This document shows positions 1 to 6,900 of a stretch of 8,899 bases of DNA, one piece after another. The stretch lies in contig JAQUOM010000063.1 of the NCBI GenBank assembly GCA_028717105.1, forward strand, positions 1 through 8,899, written 5' to 3'. The position numbers were made by a program, and so were the translations under genes. The number at the start of each line of letters is the position of its first letter. Position 1 is the first letter of the stretch. This stretch comes from Candidatus Omnitrophota bacterium. Lineage in GTDB: Bacteria; Omnitrophota; Gorgyraeia; Velamenicoccales; Velamenicoccaceae. The notes below the pieces were generated by a model, which worked only from the letters and a program-made list of their open reading frames with translations, ran no database searches and was not told the DNA's origin.

Positions 1-974
1 GACGATCCGGCGGAATATCTCAGTCAGACTCCTGAGCGACGGCGGCAGAATCCTGCCGTAAATATTCTCCGTGCGCACCAGGCCTATGGGATCCGCCCCG
101 TACACCTGCACCGCCTCACTGATGCGGGCCGGTGTGTCGGCATTGGCCGACACAAAGACGCCGCTGGCGGCTGAACGCAGCTTGCAGAATTCCAGAAGGC
201 GTTTTTCCACGCCCGACTTCTTGGCGTAGGCTTCTTTTGTCTCCGTCGTGGGATTAACGACGATAGCCCTTTCTTCCACCAAGGCCTCCGGCCCCGAAGA
301 CAGAATGTTCACATCCTGCTGGTTCTCGTCCGTAATAATAAAGACCGGGACATTCATGGTCTTGGCCGCGAGGGCATAATGCGATTGCGGCGTCCCTGCC
401 GTATTGATGACAGCCCTCAGGTTGGCCCCGAAAAGCCCGCACATTCTTTCGAACTCGACCGGCGTCGGGACGTAATCCAAAAAGAGGACAACCGGCCTGC
501 GCTGGGCCGCGCCGAGGTTGAAGCGGACCCTGAATTCGGCCTCGTTGATCAGGTTGTCCGAGAGATGCACCAAAAGATGCTCTAATTCCGCACGGCACAG
601 GGCCATGGCGGCTTCCGGCGTATATTTATCGCCGAGTTCTCTCTTAAAATAATCCCCGTAAAGCATGTGGAGGCGCTCAAAATATTCGGGCGCCGTCGTC
701 CTGGCCATGGTGTCGATCAACTGGTCCAAGAGCATCCGGCGATAGCTGACGTGACGGTCCTCGCCCTGGCGCATCTTGCCCAGCATATGCTGGGCATGCA
801 AAAGATACGTCATGATCTGCTGGAGGATGTGCGCCGTGATCGGCTCTTCCTCTTTGAAATCATACTCGTTGCCCAACTCATCGATCAGCTCGTCGACGAC
901 TTCAATGAGTTTTTCGAGGCGGCCTTCGCCGATGTGGCTGCGCACAAGGTCGGTGACGGCCTGGAAACGGTAAG
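1..974 (-). other. PTS Enzyme I-like domain: helical part, phospho-His swivel and start of PEP barrel
   Basis: PEP-protein phosphotransferase-like. The swivel domain starts near 498 with V-V-L-F-L-D-Y-V-P-T-P, the counterpart of the family's V-x-x-D-L-T-P-S. It carries the phosphohistidine motif A-G-T-P-Q-S-H-Y-A-L-A-A-K, equivalent to G-G-R-T-S-H-T-A-I-x-A-R, with the catalytic His at 379-381. V-N-P-T-T-E-T marks the end of the swivel. The barrel opens with V-S-A-N-A-D-T-P (family: V-x-A-N-I-G-T-P) and I-G-L-V-R-T-E-N-I-Y (family: I-G-L-F-R-T-E-F-L), with the PEP-binding Arg at 73-75, and continues past the window. Upstream (about 500-974) is helical sequence that loosely follows the Enzyme I helical domain. 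The swivel motif has Gln where most members have Thr just before Ser-His. No HPr domain is visible in the window. Role: transfer of phosphate from PEP to an unknown acceptor. Confidence 0.85.
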
Positions 975-3900
975 GATAGGCCTGCAGGAGTTCCCAGATA
1001 AGCTCTTCAAAAAGTCCGACGATCTCCTGGGCCGTCGCCATATTTTTCTGCAAGGCGGCAATACCGGATTTCTTGCGCTTACGCTTCTCGACGTCGGTCT
1101 CGGCTTCCAACTGCCTCCTGGACTCCGCCAGTTGTTTTTCGATCTTGGCGATCTGGTCCTCCCAGCGCTTCATCTCCTCAAGGACAAGGCTCTCGGCCCA
1201 CTTGCCGGAATTCTTGTTTTTCTCCAACGTCTTTTCCAGTTCGTATGTCAAAACCGTGGAATAAAGGCCGTGACGGTCCGGCAGGAGCCTGGCCATGGTG
1301 CGCTCGAACGGCTCCAGGATCACAGCCAAGGCGCCCTTCTGGCCATCCTTGCCCTTCAGGCGTTCTTCTTCGGTCAGAGCGCCTTCCTGCGTTTCGCCTG
1401 TCTCGGGCCGGTAATAAAGCCTCTCGCCGGCATCGATCGCCTTGACCACGGCGTCATAGATCGACTGCTGCCCTTCGGCAATCTTGACCAGCCTGCTTTC
1501 GGCAATCCCGTGAGTCCGCAGGATGTCCCTTTCCTCGTCCGTGAGGACGGCTTGGGAAAGCGCCACCATTCCGTCTTCCGGTGCCGACTCGGATATCCGG
1601 CGAACCATCACTTTCAAGGCTTTCTCCAGGATCGCGTCGATGCTTTCCGCTTTGGGCGGATAGATCCAGCTTAAAATCCCCCGGCGGGCCTTGTCTTTCA
1701 TGTCTTTGACGGCCGAAGCGATAAGCTCGAGATTACGCAAGGCCAGGACGACCTGCACTTTTTCTACCGTGAATTCTTTACGGCTGAAGGCCAGGACGCG
1801 GCCGCGCATGTCCGGTTTCCTGACGGCATTGTCCGAAAGAATCGTGATGCGCCGCTCCAGGTCCTGGAGACGCTCCAGCCTGTCGGCGATCCTTTCGTAT
1901 CCCGGCACCTTTCTCTGCAGCTCAACGGCTTCCGTATGGGTCTTGCCGTTGATCTCGGCAAGCTCGTGGACAGCGATCGCCTGAAAGGCGATGGGGCGTT
2001 CATCATCCGCCGCGGCGGCAAAAATACTATCGAATAATTCCTTGGCTTTCGCAGAGAAACAAACCCTGATCTTTTGGTCCAAAAGCGAGCCGATGGCAAA
2101 GATCGAAACATCCTGGAGTTCACTGAGCGGCCCGGTTATCAGATCGGCAGGGATCGTATCGTAAGAAAAAACATGAAACGACAGGGTGACGTTGACGGAT
2201 GTTTTTTTGGAAACGGGGGTCGAAAGGACAAGCGGAGGATAGCTGTCGATTTTGGAAAGCGGGATCAGCCCTTCGGCAACGGCGCGGCCGAAGACCGCCT
2301 TGATCGCATCCGTTGCGTTGCCGCAGAAACCGATGGTGCGGTTAACGCAAACAGGCGAGGAAAGGCCGCCTTGGAAATCAGGCCCGCGGATATTGTGATT
2401 GACGCTCCCCGAGGCTGTGATTGCCTGTTCTTTGAGTGCCTCGATCCCGCGGCCGGCAATTGCTTCCAGGGAAACAAAAGTTCCCTTTTGCGGAATGCTT
2501 TGAATGGAGAAATTCCTGAACGATTCCGACGGGAATTTACCGCTGAGATAGGTCAATCCCATCCCGTATGTTCCCGCCGTGGAATAACCGGCAGACAAGG
2601 CCCGGACGATGTCCTCGATCCCCGGCCCTCTGTCTAAACACAAAAATCTCAAGCCGTTGCCGTCCGGCAGGAAGCCAAAGGCGAAATATCCGTAATGAGC
2701 GTGCTTCCAGACGTTGGTCACCAGCTCCCTGCAGGCAAATTCTCCGGGCGTAAACTCCTCCTGCGGACCGCATGCGATGCGTTCGGCAATGCCGAGAGAT
2801 GTTTCCGCCGCGCGGATGCTCTCGAAGACAGACGAAAGATACCGGGCCCCCTGCAAGGTCAATACCGTCTCTTGCCTGGCTCCGGCTTCAATATAGCGCC
2901 GGGGAGCCACATGGAACGCAGCATCTTTGACTTCCCAGAACGCCTGCAAGCCTCCAGAGCGTCTCATCTTTTTAAGGATCTTGAGAGCCGATACATCCTG
3001 CTTCGCCTGCAATGCCTGCCATGCCTCTGTCAGGCCGGCGGCAGACCAAGCCGACCCGAACCATGCCGGCAGGCCCAGGACCGGCGAGCTGACGGAAGAG
3101 CCGTCCGTCGGATGCTGCGCCATGCGGTCCAAATCCACGACATGATGCTCCGGCAGGATGAGGCCGTCTTTCTTGTACAGCACCATATAAACATTCCCGA
3201 ACCACTCCATCGCGTGGACCGGCAGGCGAAAAACGAGCAATCCTTTCTGGAGCCAGCCGATATACTCCCGGACCATCTCCTGCCTCTCCGCGGCAGGAAG
3301 GCCCATCGAGTTGAAACGGCCCAATGTCGTGCCGACGACCAGGGCGCCGCCCGACTCCAGGACCCTCAATCCCTGCCGGAGAAGGAGATGGAGGCGCGCG
3401 TTATACCCTTCCATGACGTCATTGAACTTGCGGGCGTCCATAGATCCATAAGGAGGAATGCCCAACCGCCTCAAGATCATCGGATGGACGCCGAGGAGGT
3501 CCTCAAGAGAATTATGATAGAGGACCAGGCGCGCCGCGTTGTCCGGCAGCTCCAGAGAGAAGGCATCGCCGTTATGCCGCTCCATGGCGGGCAGCAATGC
3601 GACCATCTCTTCTCCGGCGCGATATATCCGGTCAAAGGCCAGGACTTTCGCGGCGCCGCTGGAAAGCAGAACAACAGCCGGGGCGATATTATAAGACGCC
3701 CCGATATCCAGACACGTCCCTCCTTCGTAAAGATAAGACAAAAGGTGGTAAAACCCGTTCGGGCATGGACGCGGACAATCGTTGTCCGGGCCGATCCGGA
3801 CAGGTCCCTGCGCCGGCGAGGACAAAGACGAAAGCGTTTTCTTTTCAGGACAAATAAAATCGCTCCTGCTCCCGAGGATCTCGCTGTTCCAGGAGCGCGC

Positions 3901-6900
3901 ACTGGACTTTTGACTCCAGGCAGCGGGAAGCGTCGTTGGTAAGCTCAAGCCATTCTCCCGCGGACGTTTTTCCTTCGACGCGCCCTTCGGTAGAGATATA
4001 GAAACTGTATTCGTGGACCCATTCTGTGCACTTGGCCGCAACATAAAGGCCTCTTGCGGTTGGAACAACGCGGACAACTTCGAGATCCTGTAAGTGAACC
4101 ATGGCGCCACCTCCCTGTGTTGGGAAACGGTTGAAATGCAGATATATTCTTTTTCAGAAGCCGAAGGGCTGGAGGAACCAGCCAGACGATCCAGCTTTAA
4201 TTCATTCTGGTGACGACGTCCTGCGAAGTCCCGGGCCAGTCCAAGGACGAAGTCCCGAGCTTGTCGAAGAGAACAACGTGCAGGGCTGCTGACGCCTTGC
4301 GGATCATTCAATATCTTCACCCGCCGGACTTCACGGACGCCCTGCAAGGGGAAGATCTCGAGGATCGCAGGCAAGCTTGAGATCTGACGGCATCGGACGA
4401 GGAAATCTTCTTCCAGGGCGGAGATGCCGGCACCCCGAGCCTTCAGATACACAAGACGATTGTAGTGCGATAACAACAACCCGAGGGCGAATGCCGTGGA
4501 GAAAGGAACAAAATCAGGATGCGGCTGCAAGGGGTAAAGATGATCCATCCTGAGGCCGTCGCGCGCCACGTCCGCGAGCGACCGGCCCTGTTCCGTAAAC
4601 AACTTACCCTCTTCATCCTGCGCCAAGAGCGTCACCGGGGTGTCCGCGGGCATGCCGCCGGCCAGCAGATTCTGGGCGACAAGACACTGCTCGTTGAGAG
4701 TTACCTTCGCATAATCATGGTACTGATCATCGGCCGGATCATAAGAGAGCCAGCCGTGCTGTTTCATGAAACGGACCCTGTCCCTCGTCCAGGGCGCGCC
4801 CTGGAAGAGGACGGCCACCTTCCCGGTCTTCAACAATACGATGGCCCCGCGCAAGGTGTATTGGATATTTTTGTTCGCCTCGGAATCGACGGCAAACACG
4901 TCGAACATCAAGAGCCGGCCGGGGACGAACTTTGCCGTGAAGGCGCCGGCGTACTCCTGCCTGCCGTCCTGCGGAAACGCCGCAACAAATCTGTTGATCA
5001 GACGCACGGCCTCTTCCGGCGTCACGAAACTGAACAATTCTTCGACACCCTGGAGAGAAATATTATCGAACGCGCCGTTGGCGCCATGAAACATGTCCGC
5101 CACGCGCTTGTCCGGGGACGACGAACCTAAAAGCGCCATGAGGCTGCGCATGGCGGCCCTAACGGCGGGATCCTCGCGCAGCAGTGCGACCGCCTTGTGC
5201 GATTGTCCGGGTATATCCTGTTGGGTGTCGTGATAACGCTTGAGCGCCAGGCCGCCGGCGATCTCGGCTTCATTCACCGCTTGTTCAGGCGAGGCCACAA
5301 TCCAGAAGCTCCCCGATCTCGAGATATAACGCTTCTGCCCTGCGGCCGCCGGATAGCGCCTGTCAAACTCTTCCTGCGTCACCAGATGGACCCTTGCGTC
5401 GTTTTTGATCTCGATGGACGCCAAGAACTTCTTGAACTCGTCGCGCAATACCGCAAAATAAGTGAAGGCTTCTTCGGGCCTGGACATCAACATAAATAAG
5501 TCGACCAAGGTCTTGTCGTTCGTCGGATACTGCATGATCTCGACCATCGCAAAAGCAGCGGCGATCTCCAGAACAATATCCTCCGTGGGCTGGCCCTTGA
5601 GGTTCTCCAGGGCCCTTTCGATATCCTTCTGGATCGCAGCCACGCGCACCATATGGTTATACGAAAGGAATAAAGCCGCTCTCTGCGACAGAAGTTTTCC
5701 AAGCCGCCCGCTGATACGCTCTTTGTCGGCGTCATTCAATAAAGAACGGTTAAAGGCCTTCGCCCTGAAAAATCTGTCTTCCAGGAACTCTCCGGCGGGG
5801 GCCGTCCGCCTGGAAACAGCCCAAGGATCTTCCTGTTGTTGTTTTAAGATGGTGCGGTAAAAAATGTCGGCCCTCATGGCGTTCAAGGAATCATGCGCCT
5901 TCCGGCCTTCGTAATGGTGCACGTTGACGACAAGATAATCGTCGTGATAGGCCACGTCGAATCGCGATCCAGGCTCATAGACGAGATAGATGCTGGAGAT
6001 ATAGAGTTTTTCCAGCCCGTTGTGGACGAGGGCCGGCAGCACGTGCCGCGGCTGAATGATCTTCAAGTTGCCGGCGAGATCGAGAGTCAAGAGAAGGTCG
6101 TCGTAAAATTTCTGCCGGCCGCGGCGGGTATACGTGCGCCAACCGGAGGCATAGAGCTCATGGATAAACGTCTTTTTGGCGCCTTCGGGCCACGTCAGCC
6201 AAGACGTCTGGATGTGCGTATCCAGAAATTCAGCTACGTTATTGTCCAGCACCCGTTCCCACACAAAGGACATCACGGCCTGCGAGAAGAAACCGCCTAT
6301 CGCAAGATACAATACCAGCGCCGCCTGATACCCTGCCAGGAGCGCCGCGCCGGCGCCAACCAGGACAAACGACCAGAGCAGATACCGCGACAGCCGCTCA
6401 TGGCGGAAGTGCCGCTCAAAACGCTTCTCAATATCCTGCCTGTATTCCTGACGGATATTGCGGCCGACATAATGCCATGCCTCATCTTCCTGCGCAACGC
6501 CGGAATCCTTGTTTTGAGCAGGAACAGAAGTGCTTGCCGGACTTGAAATTGCGCCGCAGACGTCCTGCAGTTTTTCCAACGCTCTGTAATAGATGGCGTT
6601 CACATTTTCAGCGCCCACGCCCAACATACCTGCAACATCCTCCTGCGTCAGACCCGAAATCTCGATAGCCACCACGACGCGTTGTTCCATCTCGTCAAGC
6701 GTAGCGAAAGCTTCCCGCAGTTGCTCATTTTCAAAAGTACCGTTTTCGATATCCATTCTCTCGAGAATAACTCCCTCATCCGGCGTCAAATCCCCAGCCA
6801 AAACATCCCGCAGGCTAAAGCCCTCTTCGGTAAGCTCCTCTTCCAGCGACCTGTGAGTGAACATCTCTCTGTTGCCTTCCCGGCGCATCCTGACGAACAA

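Larger units (their letters stand above)
3823..4164 (-). other. Ser-rich low-quality stretch of the giant frame
   Basis: In the main frame this is 114 residues, with Ser close to one residue in five, plus many Pro, Lys and Arg and little hydrophobic patterning. That is typical either of a disordered linker or of a frame that is not the one under selection. The overlapping 85-codon ORF reads much more like a folded protein here. The main frame is nevertheless free of stops, is in register with good coding sequence on both sides, and is bracketed by SSP motifs 5 and 6. Confidence 0.5.

Noticed and set aside
667..1674. Plus-strand open frame of about 335 codons
   Set aside because: Also antisense in register to the main frame, with no credible ribosome-binding site. 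The minus strand here reads as a helical protein continuous with the Enzyme I-like domain.
1764..2123. Minus-strand alternative ORF of 119 codons
   Set aside because: Arg/Ser-rich shadow of the main frame, without a ribosome-binding site or recognisable motif.
3713..3724. GGAGGG followed by GTG just before methyltransferase motif I, as an internal start
   Set aside because: The GTG is out of frame with the main ORF and the spacing is too short. The bases simply code for E-G-G-T-C.
3477..3902. Minus-strand alternative ORF of 141 codons
   Set aside because: Its translation is Arg/Ser/Pro-rich, it lacks a good Shine-Dalgarno, and it overlaps the methyltransferase-like motifs in the main frame.
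2695..3942. Long plus-strand open frame of about 415 codons
   Set aside because: It is the exact antisense register of the main minus-strand frame, where open frames arise from codon bias. Its translation is Arg/Gln/Pro-rich and lacks any motif, and the opposite strand carries clear kinase and methyltransferase-like motifs.
3814..4290. Sequencing frameshift pair around the nested ORF
   Set aside because: Two exactly compensating errors would be needed, and SSP motifs 4, 5 and 6 are all in the main frame. It is not excluded, but it is less simple than an insertion or dual coding.
6150..6175. HEL triplet after the membrane helices as a metalloprotease site
   Set aside because: There is no second His at HExxH spacing, and no downstream Glu or His ligand pattern that I can defend.
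4519..6546. Several plus-strand frames of 100-217 codons
   Set aside because: All lie opposite continuous minus-strand coding sequence and show the low-complexity, basic composition of shadow frames.
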